62,866 nt of DNA from Microbacterium paludicola (lineage in GTDB: Bacteria > Actinomycetota > Actinomycetes > Actinomycetales > Microbacteriaceae): NCBI RefSeq assembly GCF_015235415.1, contig NZ_JADGLL010000017.1:1-62866 (forward strand), written 5' to 3'. Positions 8,340-17,790 of the stretch are shown here, piece by piece. Positions within the stretch are counted from its first letter, which is position 1; each line of letters starts with the position of its first letter. Under the pieces are notes generated by a model that was given only the letters and a program-made list of their open reading frames with translations, was not told the origin of the DNA and ran no database searches. A program made the position numbers and the translations under genes.

Positions 8340-9722
8340 CTACGCGCGGCGGCGGGGGCGCTCGTCGAGGTCGTCGTCGTCCTCGTCGACGAGGCGGATC
8401 GCCGAGGTCTGGGCGCCCTGGTCGCTGAACTCCTCGGGCGCGACCGTGGCGACCGGGCGGGTGATGACCGAGAGCGGGCGCGTCTCGTCGAGCGTGAGCC
8501 GGAACCTCTCGTCCTGGCGGCGGTGAAGGCGGCCCGACGCGATCACCCAGGTCAGACCGATCGCGCACGCGGCGAGGCCGCCCACCGCGCCCAGCAGGAT
8601 CGCCGAGCGAGGACCGAACTCGGCCGCCACCCATCCGACGAGCGGCGCTCCGAGCGGCGTGCCGCCCATCATCACCGCGACGTAGAGCGCGAGCACGCGA
8701 CCGCGCACCGACGCATCCGTCGTCGTCTGCACGTACCCGTTGGCCGTGGTGAGCGTGGTGACCACCGTGAAGCCGACGAACACGAGGCAGAGCGCGTAGA
8801 GCCAGTAGACGGGCATAAACGCCGACGCGATGGACACGAGCCCGAACCCACCCGTCGCCAGGATCGCCACGCGCAGCCGTGCACGGGCGCGACGGGCCGC
8901 GAGCAGCGCTCCCGCGAGGGATCCGATCGCCAGGATCGAGCTCAGCAGGCCGAAGCCGTCGGCCTGCTCGCCGAACTCCAGCGCCATCGTCGAGGCGAAG
9001 ATCGGGAAGTTCATGCCGAGCGCACCCATCAGGAACACCATGGCGAAGATCACCATCAGGTCAGGGCGCCGGGCGACATAGCGGAAGCCGTCCGCGATCC
9101 GCGAGGACGCATCCGCGCGCTTGCGCGGGATGAGCTCCCGGGTGCGGATGAGCAGGAGCGCGCCGAGCATCCCGGCGTACGCGAGCACGTTGATGAGGAA
9201 GACCCAGCCCGTGCCGACCGCGACGATCAGCAGTCCGGCGACGGCCGGACCGATCATCCGCGCGCCGTTGAACGACGCCGCGTTGAGGGCGACCGCGTTC
9301 GAGGCGATCTCGCGGTTGACGAGGTCGGTCACGAACGCCTGCCGCGCGGGGTTGTCGAACGCGACGACGACGCCGGTCGCCAGCGCGAAGCCGTACATCA
9401 TCGGCAGGGTCATGGCGCCGGCGAGGAGCAGGATGCCGATCGTCAGCGAGAACGCGAGCAGCACGAGCTGCGTGACGACGAGCACGCGGCGCCGGTCGAA
9501 GCGGTCGGTGACCCACCCCGACAGGCCGACGAGCAGCAGCGGCGGACCGAACTGCAGGGCCATGGTGACGCCCATCGCGCCGGCGTCGTTGTCGGTGAGC
9601 TGCGTCAGCACCACCCAGCTCTGCGCCGTCGACTGCATCCAGGCGCCGATGTTCGACACGAGCGCGCCGATGAACCAGACGCGGTAGTTGAAGGACGAGA
9701 AGGACCGGAACATGACGCTCAT
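8340..9722 (-). CDS. MFS transporter, multidrug-exporter type, under MarR control
   Basis: Integral membrane protein of 460 residues with about 12 helices, similar in pattern to the MFS_3/EntS-type exporters. Visible features include WVTDRFDRRRVLV (motif A) after helix 2, NPARQAFVTDLV after helix 4 and a highly charged C-terminal tail (EDDDDLDERPRRRA). The ATG at 9722 is preferred to an upstream in-frame start because it overlaps the MarR stop (ATGA) and gives the normal N-terminus MSVMFRSFSSFNYRVWF. It is the second gene of a marR-MFS operon, an arrangement typical of drug or metabolite exporters induced by their substrate. The substrate is unknown. Confidence 0.88.
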   Translation of the reverse strand: MSVMFRSFSSFNYRVWFIGALVSNIGAWMQSTAQSWVVLTQLTDNDAGAMGVTMALQFGPPLLLVGLSGWVTDRFDRRRVLVVTQLVLLAFSLTIGILLLAGAMTLPMMYGFALATGVVVAFDNPARQAFVTDLVNREIASNAVALNAASFNGARMIGPAVAGLLIVAVGTGWVFLINVLAYAGMLGALLLIRTRELIPRKRADASSRIADGFRYVARRPDLMVIFAMVFLMGALGMNFPIFASTMALEFGEQADGFGLLSSILAIGSLAGALLAARRARARLRVAILATGGFGLVSIASAFMPVYWLYALCLVFVGFTVVTTLTTANGYVQTTTDASVRGRVLALYVAVMMGGTPLGAPLVGWVAAEFGPRSAILLGAVGGLAACAIGLTWVIASGRLHRRQDERFRLTLDETRPLSVITRPVATVAPEEFSDQGAQTSAIRLVDEDDDDLDERPRRRA

Positions 9723-10144
9723 CGCTCGATCGCCTCCAGGATGATCCGGGCGGCGGCGAGCAGCGTATCCCGATCGGCGGCGGGGAGGTCGGCGAGCACC
9801 CGCGCGAGCCACTCGTCGCGGCGGTGCACCGTCTCGTCGACCACGGTCGTGCCGCGCTCGGTGATGGTGATGTTGACCTTGCGGCGGTCGAGGGGATCCG
9901 GCTCGCGCGTGGCGTAGCCCTCCTCCTCCAGGCTGTTGACGGTGCGGTTCATCGACGGCGCCGACACTCCCTCGCGCTCGGCGAGCGCGGTGAGGGTGTG
10001 CGGCCCGCGGTACCGCAGCACGGCGAGCGCGGCGAACTGCCCATCGGACATCGTCTTCACCGCTCGCTGCTGCCGGAGGTGTCGGGCGAGCCGCATCGTC
10101 GCGGCGCGGATCTCGGAGGCATCAGAGGAGAGGTCAGTCATCAT
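9719..10144 (-). CDS. MarR-family transcriptional regulator
   Basis: Winged-helix regulator of 141 residues. The DNA-binding core runs from about residue 35 to 105, with TLTALAEREGVSAPSMNRTV as the recognition-helix region (three residues either side also fit) and the wing LDRRKVNITITERG. It overlaps the downstream exporter gene by 4 nt, so it almost certainly represses its own operon. Two adjacent ATG codons open the frame (10142-10144 and 10139-10141). The upstream DNA is unusually AT-rich for this genome and contains an imperfect palindrome (10149-10172) that could be its operator, as well as a TATGGT hexamer that could be the -10 element. Confidence 0.9.
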   Translation of the reverse strand: MMTDLSSDASEIRAATMRLARHLRQQRAVKTMSDGQFAALAVLRYRGPHTLTALAEREGVSAPSMNRTVNSLEEEGYATREPDPLDRRKVNITITERGTTVVDETVHRRDEWLARVLADLPAADRDTLLAAARIILEAIER

Positions 10145-10148
10145 TGAT

Positions 10149-10172
10149 TACCATAACTCATTAGTTTGGATA
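10149..10172. promoter_or_regulatory. Putative MarR operator/promoter
   Basis: Imperfect palindrome TACCATAACT-N4-AGTTTGGATA (7 of 10 positions pair) directly upstream of marR. It is one of the few AT-rich stretches in the window and overlaps a likely -10 element, as expected for MarR autorepression. Confidence 0.45.
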
Positions 10173-10234
10173 AGTATTCCCGCGCGCCGCCTGCGATGCA
10201 CATCCGGAGGCCCGCGCTCTGGGAGGATCGGCGC

Positions 10235-11110
10235 ATGACGTCGAAGCGGGACCAGGAGTTCATCGACGACCACGGGGTCGCGATCGTCTACGACGTCCAT
10301 CCGGCCGACGAGCCCCGGGCGGTCGTGCAGCTGCTGCACGGGGTCGGCGAGCACGCCGGGCGCTACGCGGCGCTGATCGAGGCGCTCGTCGGCGCCGGGT
10401 TCACGGTGTACGCCGACGACCACCGCGGCCACGGGCGCACCGGCATGCGGCAGCACGGGGACGATGCGACGCGCCTCGGCCGGCTGGGGGTCGGCGGCCA
10501 CGCCGCGACGCTCATGGCGTGCCGGCGGATGACCCGCATCGCGCGGGACGAGAACCCCGAGCTGCCGCTCATCCTGCTCGGGCACTCGTGGGGGTCGTTC
10601 CTCGCGCAGATGCTGCTCGACGTACATCCGAACGCGTACGACGCGGTCATCCTGAGCGGCTCGGCGCTGCGGTGGCCCGGATCCCTCAACCCGCTGCCGC
10701 TCAACGCGCGGTGGAAGGGTCCGGATGCGCTCGGCGTCGAGTGGCTGTCATCCGACGCGGCGGTCGGGCGCGCGTTCCTCGACGACCCGCTGACCACAAC
10801 GACGCCACTGCTGAAGCTCTTCGGCCTGCGCGACTCCGCGAGCATCATGTTCGGCCGCCCCCGTCGCGGGCTGCGCGACGCTGTCGGTCACGACATCCCG
10901 ATCCTGCTCATGGTGGGTGAGGACGATCCGGTCGGGGGACCGCGCTCGGTGGAGCGCCTCGCCCAGGCGTATCGGCAGCGCTCGGGTTTCGAGGACGTCA
11001 CCACGCGCGTCTACCCCGGCGCCCGGCACGAGATCTTCAACGAGATCGCGCAGGCGGAGATCCGCGCGGATCTGCTCGCCTGGCTGGACGAGCGGTTCCC
11101 GTTGCGCTGA
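10235..11110 (+). CDS. Alpha/beta hydrolase, monoacylglycerol-lipase-like
   Basis: Serine hydrolase of 291 residues of the serine-aminopeptidase S33/monoacylglycerol lipase type, probably acting on acylglycerols or other lipid esters in the cytoplasm. The oxyanion-hole segment LHGVGEH (34-40), DDHRGHGRTG (61-70), the nucleophile elbow GHSWG (S118), the acid region MVGEDDPVGG and the histidine in GARHEIFNE are all present. The ATG at 10235 is preferred to one 69 nt upstream because GGGAGGAT lies just before it and because the family starts here. It is a single gene, divergent from marR, and runs into the repeat array at 11116. Confidence 0.85.
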   Translation: MTSKRDQEFIDDHGVAIVYDVHPADEPRAVVQLLHGVGEHAGRYAALIEALVGAGFTVYADDHRGHGRTGMRQHGDDATRLGRLGVGGHAATLMACRRMTRIARDENPELPLILLGHSWGSFLAQMLLDVHPNAYDAVILSGSALRWPGSLNPLPLNARWKGPDALGVEWLSSDAAVGRAFLDDPLTTTTPLLKLFGLRDSASIMFGRPRRGLRDAVGHDIPILLMVGEDDPVGGPRSVERLAQAYRQRSGFEDVTTRVYPGARHEIFNEIAQAEIRADLLAWLDERFPLR

Positions 11111-11115
11111 CCCTC

Positions 11116-11530
11116 GGTCGTTGAGCGAGCGGAGCAAGTCGAAACGGCCCGAACCGCCGGCGGCATCAGCCCCGGCGGGGCTTCGACCGTTTCGACTCCT
11201 CGCTTCGCTCGTCGCTCAACGACCGGAGGGGGTCAGCGACCGGAGGGGATCAGGGTCGAAACGGCCCGAACCGCCGGCGGCATCAGCCGTGGCAGGGCTT
11301 GGACCGTTTCGACTCCTCGCTTCGCTCGTCGCTCAACGACCGGACGGGGTCAGCGACCGGAGGGGATCAGGCACTCCCGCAACTCACCCCTGCTCGTTGA
11401 GCGAGCGGAGCGAGTCGAAACGGCCCGGACCGCCGGCGGCATCAGCCGTGGGAGGGCTTGGACCGTTTCGACTCGGTCGCTTCGCTCCCTCGCTCAACGA
11501 CCGGAAGGGGGGTCAACGACCGGAGGGGGT
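11116..11530. repeat. Array of three compound inverted-repeat units
   Basis: The 419-bp stretch between the lipase and RocD stops has no gene. It holds three units of roughly 120-150 bp. Each has a left arm (GTTGAGCGAGCGGAGCRAGTC type), a spacer beginning GAAACGGCCCG with the core CCGCCGGCGGCATCAGCC, and a right arm that is the reverse complement of the left (CGTTTCGACT...CGCTCAACGACCGG). Left arms begin near 11117 and 11393; the middle unit has lost most of its left arm. Arms can pair into long hairpins. The last arm ends next to the RocD stop codon. Confidence 0.85.
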
Positions 11531-12717
11531 CAGCGAGCGGAGGGAGTGAGCGCCTGGGCGAGCTGCTCGAGCGCCCAGTCGAGCTCCGTCGCGCGGATGA
11601 CGAGCGGCGGGGCGATGCGCAGCGTCTGGCCGTGCGTGTCCTTCGCGAGCACGCCGCGCGCGAGCAGCCGCTCGGCGACCTCGCGGCCCGTGCCGCGCGA
11701 GGGGTCGATGTCGACGCCGGCCCAGAGACCGGCCGACCGGATCGCGGTGATCCCGTCGAGCTTCTCGAGGCCCGCGCGGAGGTGCTCGCCGAGCTGACGC
11801 GAGCGCTCCTGGAAGCGGCCGCTCTGCAGCAGCTCGACGACCTTCAGGCCCACGGTCGCGGCGAGCGGGTTACCGCCGAAGGTCGAGCCGTGCTCGCCGG
11901 GGCGGATGACGCCCAGCACGTCCTCGTTCGCGACGACCGCCGAGACGGGCAGGATGCCGCCGCCGAGCGCCTTGCCGAGCAGGTAGACATCCGGCACGAC
12001 ACCCTCGCGGTCGCACGCGAAGGTCTCGCCCACGCGGCCGAGACCCGACTGGATCTCGTCGGCGATGAACAGGACGTTGCGCGCGGTCGCGAGCTCGCGG
12101 ATCCGGCGCAGGTAGCCCTCGGGAGGCAGGACGACGCCGCCTTCGCCCTGGATCGGCTCGATCAGGATGGCGGCGGTGTCGTCGTCGATCGCGGCCTCGA
12201 TCGCGTCCGCATCTCCGTAGGGAACCGCGACGAAGCCGGGCGCGTACGGACCGAAGTCGTTGTGCGCCTGCGGGTCGTCGCTGAAGCCGACGATCGTCGT
12301 GGTGCGGCCGTGGAAGTTGCCCTCGGCGACGATGATCTTCGCGCGGTCGGCGGCGATCCCCTTCACGCGGTAACCCCAGGCGCGGGCGACCTTGATGCCC
12401 GTCTCGACGGCCTCGGCACCGGTGTTCATCGGCAGCACGAGGTCCTTCTTGCACAGCGCGGCAAGGGCATCGGTGAACGGTCCGAGCTGGTCGTTGTAGA
12501 ACGCGCGGCTCGTCAGCGTGAGGCGGGCGAGCTGATCCTGCGCCGCCTGGACGAGCTCGGAGTTCAGGTGCCCGAAGTTCAGCGCCGAGTACCCCGACAG
12601 CATGTCGAGGTAGCGCTTGCCCTCACTGTCGGTCACCCACGCACCGTCACCGGTCGCGATGGTGACGGGCAGCGGGTGGTAGTTGTGGGCGACGTGCACC
12701 TCGTGCGCGGCGGTCAT
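11530..12717 (-). CDS. rocD: Ornithine aminotransferase (ornithine-oxo-acid transaminase)
   Basis: PLP-dependent class III aminotransferase of 395 residues, converting ornithine and 2-oxoglutarate to glutamate 5-semialdehyde and glutamate. Family marks include LSGYSALNFGHLN near the N-terminus, MNTGAEAVETGIKVAR, the cofactor aspartate segment VLFIADEIQSGLGR, the Schiff-base lysine in LLGKALGGG and GEHGSTFGGNPLA. The ATG at 12717 overlaps the stop of the upstream amidinohydrolase (ATGA), so the two are translationally coupled. Its product semialdehyde/P5C is the substrate of the P5C dehydrogenase half of PutA encoded just upstream. The stop codon lies at the edge of the repeat array. Confidence 0.93.
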   Translation of the reverse strand: MTAAHEVHVAHNYHPLPVTIATGDGAWVTDSEGKRYLDMLSGYSALNFGHLNSELVQAAQDQLARLTLTSRAFYNDQLGPFTDALAALCKKDLVLPMNTGAEAVETGIKVARAWGYRVKGIAADRAKIIVAEGNFHGRTTTIVGFSDDPQAHNDFGPYAPGFVAVPYGDADAIEAAIDDDTAAILIEPIQGEGGVVLPPEGYLRRIRELATARNVLFIADEIQSGLGRVGETFACDREGVVPDVYLLGKALGGGILPVSAVVANEDVLGVIRPGEHGSTFGGNPLAATVGLKVVELLQSGRFQERSRQLGEHLRAGLEKLDGITAIRSAGLWAGVDIDPSRGTGREVAERLLARGVLAKDTHGQTLRIAPPLVIRATELDWALEQLAQALTPSAR

Positions 12718-13574
12718 TCGGTCACCGCCGAGGCGCCACGCAGCTCCAGCGTGCAGCACTTGATGCCGCCGCCGCCGAGCAGCAGCTCGGACAGGTCGAT
12801 GAGGATCGGGGTGTAGCCGCGCTCGCGCAGCTGCGCCTCGAAGCCCGTCGCACGGGGCGAGATGATCACGTTGCGGCCGTCGCTCGCCGAGTTCAGGCCG
12901 AACACGGCGCCATCCTCGTCCGAGACCAGGATCGCGTTCGGGAAGCGGCGCTCGAGCTCGGCGCGGCTCGCGTCGTCGAACGCGTGCGGGAGGTAGGCGA
13001 TGCCGGGCTCCGCGCCGGGCTCGACAACCGGATCCAGGATCGTCAGGGCCGTGTCGAGGTGGTAGAACCGCGGGTCGATGAGCGTCAGGCTCACGACCTC
13101 GCGGTCGAAGACGCGGGCGACCTCGGCATGGCTGTCGCCCGTCGAGCGGAAGCCGGTGCCCGCGAGGATGACGTCGCCGGCGAGCAGGAAGTCGCCCTCG
13201 CCCTCGTTGACCTCCTCGGGCACGCGCGTGTCGAAGCCGTTGGCGCGGAACCAGTCGATGAACGCCGGCGCCTCACCCTGGCGCTCCACGTAGCGGAACT
13301 CGGGGCCGTAGGCGACGCCGTCGATCACGAAGCCGCCGTTGGCGGTGTAGACCATGTCGGGGTAGCCGGGCAGCGGATCGATCAGCTCGACCTCGTGACC
13401 GAGCTCGAGGTACGTGTCGTACAGCTTCTGCCACTGCGCGACGGCCTTGGCAGTGTCGGTCGGGTTGGCGGGCTCCATCCAGGGGTTGATGGAGTAGCTC
13501 ACCGTGAAGTGCTCGGGACGGCACATCAGGTAGCGGCGCTTGTGCTGGATGCGGGCGGGTGCGTTGTCGGACAT
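12714..13574 (-). CDS. Guanidino-modifying enzyme, DDAH/arginine dihydrolase (ArgZ)-like
   Basis: Amidinotransferase-superfamily (pentein fold) enzyme of 286 residues. The catalytic histidine is H172 (FYHLDTAL) and the nucleophile is C273 in GGGIKCCTLEL; D128 lies in EGEGDF. The N-terminus YLMCRPEHF...SYSINPWM and PDMVYTANGG carry two asparagines (N30 and N79) that, as I recall, distinguish the cyanobacterial arginine dihydrolase ArgZ, which turns arginine directly into ornithine, CO2 and ammonia, from ordinary deiminases. Database annotation would more often say dimethylargininase. Direct coupling to rocD favours a product that ends in ornithine. An ATG 3 nt upstream is possible, but AGGAG is better spaced for the ATG at 13574. 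Confidence 0.85.
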   Translation of the reverse strand: MSDNAPARIQHKRRYLMCRPEHFTVSYSINPWMEPANPTDTAKAVAQWQKLYDTYLELGHEVELIDPLPGYPDMVYTANGGFVIDGVAYGPEFRYVERQGEAPAFIDWFRANGFDTRVPEEVNEGEGDFLLAGDVILAGTGFRSTGDSHAEVARVFDREVVSLTLIDPRFYHLDTALTILDPVVEPGAEPGIAYLPHAFDDASRAELERRFPNAILVSDEDGAVFGLNSASDGRNVIISPRATGFEAQLRERGYTPILIDLSELLLGGGGIKCCTLELRGASAVTE

Positions 13575-13749
13575 CATGCTCCTGGCGACTTCTCAAATGT
13601 GAAGGTGCGGCGGACGCTGTCCAGAGGCCCGGCGGAGCGATGGGGACGCCAGCGGCACGGGCACGCCGCGTCCATTCTGGCACGCGCCGCCTGCACGGTC
13701 GCGGAGGATGCCGCCTCTCGCCGCCGACCGGCGCGGGCTGCCTCCCCTC

Positions 13750-13820
13750 GCCGAGCGGGCATCCGCGTGCCGATCAGGCATGCGCGCGCATGCCTGATCG
13801 ACGCGCGGGTGCCTGTTCAG
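13750..13820. repeat. Double-hairpin element, copy 1 (contains a 30-bp perfect palindrome)
   Basis: A perfect 30-bp palindrome fills 13771-13800, centred on GCATGCGCGCGCATGC. It is framed by outer arms 13753-13764 and 13807-13818 that pair with three G-T wobbles. A second copy of the same architecture lies at 33048-33118. The element starts about 45 nt beyond the putA stop. No gene is seen in 13575-13864. Confidence 0.8.
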
Positions 13821-13864
13821 GGGGCGGGGCGCCGGGCGGCATCCCGCGCGGACGGCCGCGCCGG

Positions 13865-16800
13865 TCAGATGATCTCGGCGCTCCAGCGGTCGGGATTGCC
13901 GAAGCGGTGGGCGGTGATGGTGATCGACTGCTCGTGCAGGAACGGAAGCAGCTCGACGCGACCGGCGGTGGTGACCTCGCCCGCGTAGATCGCCAGATCC
14001 GGATCGCCCTCGACGCCCGCGGCGAGCGCGGCATGCAGGGAGGCCACCGTCTCGGGGGAGCCCACCAGCCGGGCGCGCGTCGCGCGGACCGGGCCCGAGA
14101 TGAGGGCCCCGACCGGGATCGAACTCGTGGCGGGAGCACCCTCGCCGTCGGTGCCCGACTCGCTCGAGGACGACTCCTCCGCGACCGCACCGCGCATCCG
14201 CTGGATCCACTGCTCGTCCGACTCGACGTACACCGGCACATCCAGCTGACCGAGCACGCGGCGCACCGCGGGCGGCAGCCCGACCGGAGCCGAGAGCGTG
14301 AACTCGCCGCCGACGCGGATGCCCGCGACGACGACGCGCAGCACCGCCTGCCAGGTGGCGTCGGCGGTCGCGCGGACGGCGACCGGCGTCGAGCGGTAGC
14401 GGAACAGGTTGCGCTCGATGCCCAGCCCCGAGACGTCCTTGACCTTGCCGAACTCGCGGTCCCAGGCGATCGCGTCCGACAGCGCGGCGCGGCGCAGCCA
14501 GTCGAACTCCTCGTAGCTGAGCGAGGGCTGCGCCGCCTCGATGAGGGCGACGATGCGGGTGTCGAGCCCTCGCAGGTGCAGCGACTTGCCCGAGGGTCCG
14601 CCCGACGTGGCGCGCCACGAACCGAGGCCGATCAGGTAGTTCGGGCCGCCGGCCTTCGTGCCGGTGCCGACCGACGAGCGCTTCCAGCCGCCGAAGGGCT
14701 GGCGCTGCACGATGGCGCCGGTGATGCCGCGATTGACGTAGAGGTTTCCGGCCTCGACGTTCTCGAGCCAGTAGGCGAGGTCATCCGGATCCTGCGTGTA
14801 GAGCCCGGCGGTGAGACCGTAGTCGACGGCGTTCTGCAGCTCGATGGCGCGCTCGAGGTTGGGCGCGTGCATGATGCCGAGCACGGGGCCGAAGAACTCC
14901 TCGCGGTGGAAGCGGGAGCCCGGCTTGACGCCCGTGCGGATGCCCGGCGTCCAGAACCGGCCCTCCTCGTAGCCCCAGCCGGTGTCGCGCAGCGACTTCG
15001 GCGGCACGAGCCACTGCTCGCCCTCCTCGAGGGTCGTGAGGGCCCACTCGAGCTTGCCCTTCGGCACCTCGATCACCGGGCCGACCTCCGACAGCGGGTC
15101 GGACGGCGGGCCCACGCGCAGCGAGCGGGTCGCGTCGACGAGCTGGCGGGCGAACCGCTGGGATCGGCCGACCGGGCCGACGAGGATCGCGAGCGAGGCG
15201 GCCGAGCACTTCTGCCCGGCGTGCCCGAACGCGCTCTTGACGAGGTCGGCCGCGGCGAGGTCGAGATCCGCCGAGGGCGTGATGATCATGGCGTTCTTGC
15301 CGCTGGTCTCGGCGAGCAGCGGCAGGTCGGGACGCCAGCTGCGGAACAGCTTCGCGGTCTCCCACGCACCGGTCAGGATGACCCGGTCGACGGCCTCGTG
15401 CGAGATCAGCTGCCGGCCGAGGTCACCCTCGGAGATGTCGACGAGCGCGAGCACCTCGCGCGGCACGCCGGCGTCCCACAGCGCATCGGCGACGACGGCG
15501 GCGCAGCGCCGCGCCTGCGGCGCCGGCTTGAACACGACACCGGATCCCGCGGCGAGCGCGGCGAGCACGCCACCGGCGGGGATCGCGACGGGGAAGTTCC
15601 ACGGCGGGGTGACGACGGTCACGCGGGAGGGCTCGAACACCGCGCCGGCGACCCGGTCGAGCTCGCGGGCCGTGGCCGCGTAGTAGTTGGCGAAGTCGAC
15701 GGCCTCGCTGACCTCGACGTCCGCCTCGGCGAACACCTTCCCCGTCTCGGATGCGGCGACCTCGATGAGCTCGCCGCGGCGCGCCTCGAGGGCACGGGCG
15801 GCGCGCTGCAGCACGGCGCTGCGCTCGACCGCCGGGCGGCGGCCCCACTCCTCGCCGGCGGCGCGCACGCGGGCGACGACCTCCTCGAGCGCGGCGGCAT
15901 CCGTGACCCGGGCGGCCGCGATGGTGGCGTCCCCCGCGGTGGAGGACGGGATCCGCGCCAGGATGTCGCGCGCCCACTCGCGGTTCGCAGGAAGCGCCGG
16001 ATCGGTGTCGGGCGCGTTCTCGAAGCCCGGAGCGCCCGTGGCGCGGCCCACCTCGCGCGCGGCGAACACCGCGGTCTCGACGAAGTCGGCATCCAGGACG
16101 GCGCGGAACTCGTCGGCCGGATCGACCGCGACCGTGTCGTCGGCCGTGGCGAGCGCGGGGCTCTGCGATCCGCGCGCGATGTCGAGCACAAGCTGCGTCA
16201 GATCCTGATCCTGCTGCTCGTCCGCGATCTCCGCGGCGCTCGGCGCATCCGCCCGATCCTGCTCGCGGTTCGGCCCGACCGGCAGGGACGGATCGGCGGA
16301 GCGCTCCACCGAGGCGATGAAGCGGTCGCGCTCGCGGGCGAACAGTGCCGGGTCGTCGGCCATCTCGAACGCGGCGGAGAGGAAGTTGTCGCTCGAGGCG
16401 TTCTCCTCGAGGCGGCGCACGAGGTAGCTGATGGCGACGTCGAACTCGTCGGGGCTCACGACCGGCACGTACAGCAGGACGTGGCCGACCTCGCGGGTGA
16501 CCGCCGCGACCTGGCCCTGCGCCATGCCGAGCAGCATCTCGAACTCGAGATCGGACCGCACGCCGCGCTCGCCCGCGAGCAGCCAGGCGTAGGCGATGTC
16601 GAACAGGTTGTGGCCCGCGACGCCGAGGTTCACGGCGCGGGTGCGCTCGGGGTGAAGGGCGTAGTCGAGGCACCGGAGGTAGGACGCGTCGCTGTCGAGC
16701 TTCGATCCGTGGGTCGCGAGCGACCAGCCGTGCATAACGGCATCCACCCGCTCCATCGCGAGGTTCGCGCCCTTGACGAGGCGCACCTTGATCGCCGCGC

Positions 16801-17671
16801 CGCCCGCGTCGACGCGCTCGGTCGCCCAGGCCGTGAGGCCCTCGAGGGCGGGGAGCGCGTCGGGAAGATACGCCTGCAGCACGATGCCGGCGCGGTAGTT
16901 CTTCAGCTCGGGGGTCGCGAGCAGCCGCTGGAACACCGCGATCGTGAGGTCGAGGTCGCGGTACTCCTCCATGTCGAGGTTCAGGAACGTGCCGTGCGCG
17001 GCGGCCGACAGGTACAGCGGGCGCAGGCGCTCCACGACCTGGTCGACTGTCTCGTCGAAGGCCCACATCGACAGGTGGCTCGCGATCGCCGAGACCTTGA
17101 CCGAGACGTAGTCGACATCCGGTCGCTTGACGAGCTCGTGGATGCCGGCCAGGCGGCGCTTCGCCTCCTGCTCGCCGAGCACCGCCTCGCCGAGCAGGTT
17201 GAGGTTCAGCCGGGCGCCGCCCTCGCGCAGCTTCGCGATCGCGGGGCCGAGCTTCTCGGGGCGGGCGTCGACGATGAGGTGCCCGACCATCTCGCGCAGC
17301 ACGCGCCGCGCGATCGGCACGGTCGGCACGGGCAGGAACGGTGCCACCAGTCCGCCGGCGCGCACCGCGCCGCGCAGGTACCAGGGCAGGAACTCGGGCA
17401 CGAGCGGAGCGACCCGGTTGAGGTTGCCCGCCGCGGCGGTCGCGCTCTCGGGGCGCATCACGCCGTCGACGAAGCCGAGGGTGAACGGCAGCCCGTTCGG
17501 ATCCTGCAGCACTCCCGCGAGGCGCGCGGCGGCCGGATCGGCCTCCACTGCTGCCGCCTCGGTCACCCACCGCTGGGCGAGGGAGACGGAGGCCTCCACG
17601 AGGTGGGCGGGGGCTGCGGTGCCGGTGGGCGCGCTGGGTTCTGCCGAAGCAGGGTCGAGATCGTCGGCCAT
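13865..17671 (-). CDS. putA: Bifunctional proline dehydrogenase / P5C dehydrogenase
   Basis: Protein of 1268 residues that oxidises proline to P5C (FAD domain) and glutamate semialdehyde to glutamate (NAD domain). The proline dehydrogenase barrel occupies about residues 60-470, with LNLNLLGEAVLGEQEA, YVSVKVSAIASHLSM and RLVKGANLAMERVD. The aldehyde dehydrogenase part has TPPWNFPVAIPAGG (about 686), the general base in LAETSGKNAM (about 787), the nucleophile in GQKCSAASL (about 818) and EEFFGPVLGI. It lacks the N-terminal DNA-binding domain of enterobacterial PutA, and the last ~230 residues are a less conserved C-terminal domain. The ATG lies 6 nt after TAGGCT (leaderless). It is placed upstream of the arginine/ornithine genes, which feed the same intermediate. 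Confidence 0.95.
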   Translation of the reverse strand: MADDLDPASAEPSAPTGTAAPAHLVEASVSLAQRWVTEAAAVEADPAAARLAGVLQDPNGLPFTLGFVDGVMRPESATAAAGNLNRVAPLVPEFLPWYLRGAVRAGGLVAPFLPVPTVPIARRVLREMVGHLIVDARPEKLGPAIAKLREGGARLNLNLLGEAVLGEQEAKRRLAGIHELVKRPDVDYVSVKVSAIASHLSMWAFDETVDQVVERLRPLYLSAAAHGTFLNLDMEEYRDLDLTIAVFQRLLATPELKNYRAGIVLQAYLPDALPALEGLTAWATERVDAGGAAIKVRLVKGANLAMERVDAVMHGWSLATHGSKLDSDASYLRCLDYALHPERTRAVNLGVAGHNLFDIAYAWLLAGERGVRSDLEFEMLLGMAQGQVAAVTREVGHVLLYVPVVSPDEFDVAISYLVRRLEENASSDNFLSAAFEMADDPALFARERDRFIASVERSADPSLPVGPNREQDRADAPSAAEIADEQQDQDLTQLVLDIARGSQSPALATADDTVAVDPADEFRAVLDADFVETAVFAAREVGRATGAPGFENAPDTDPALPANREWARDILARIPSSTAGDATIAAARVTDAAALEEVVARVRAAGEEWGRRPAVERSAVLQRAARALEARRGELIEVAASETGKVFAEADVEVSEAVDFANYYAATARELDRVAGAVFEPSRVTVVTPPWNFPVAIPAGGVLAALAAGSGVVFKPAPQARRCAAVVADALWDAGVPREVLALVDISEGDLGRQLISHEAVDRVILTGAWETAKLFRSWRPDLPLLAETSGKNAMIITPSADLDLAAADLVKSAFGHAGQKCSAASLAILVGPVGRSQRFARQLVDATRSLRVGPPSDPLSEVGPVIEVPKGKLEWALTTLEEGEQWLVPPKSLRDTGWGYEEGRFWTPGIRTGVKPGSRFHREEFFGPVLGIMHAPNLERAIELQNAVDYGLTAGLYTQDPDDLAYWLENVEAGNLYVNRGITGAIVQRQPFGGWKRSSVGTGTKAGGPNYLIGLGSWRATSGGPSGKSLHLRGLDTRIVALIEAAQPSLSYEEFDWLRRAALSDAIAWDREFGKVKDVSGLGIERNLFRYRSTPVAVRATADATWQAVLRVVVAGIRVGGEFTLSAPVGLPPAVRRVLGQLDVPVYVESDEQWIQRMRGAVAEESSSSESGTDGEGAPATSSIPVGALISGPVRATRARLVGSPETVASLHAALAAGVEGDPDLAIYAGEVTTAGRVELLPFLHEQSITITAHRFGNPDRWSAEII

Positions 17672-17790
17672 GCGATCAGCCTAAGGAGCGCACCGCGAGA
17701 TCGCCGGTGCGCCGGGCGATATGTCGCGCACCGCAGCCGTGAGTCTGCCGAGCGCCGATGGATCCGGCGGCGCGCTGACAGGATGGCCCC

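Noticed and set aside
11116..11530. Protein-coding frames reading SLSERSESKR-type peptides across the arrays
   Set aside because: The frames come from the repeat itself, have no start signal and recur in every array; I treat them as non-coding except where fused to the ATP-grasp gene.
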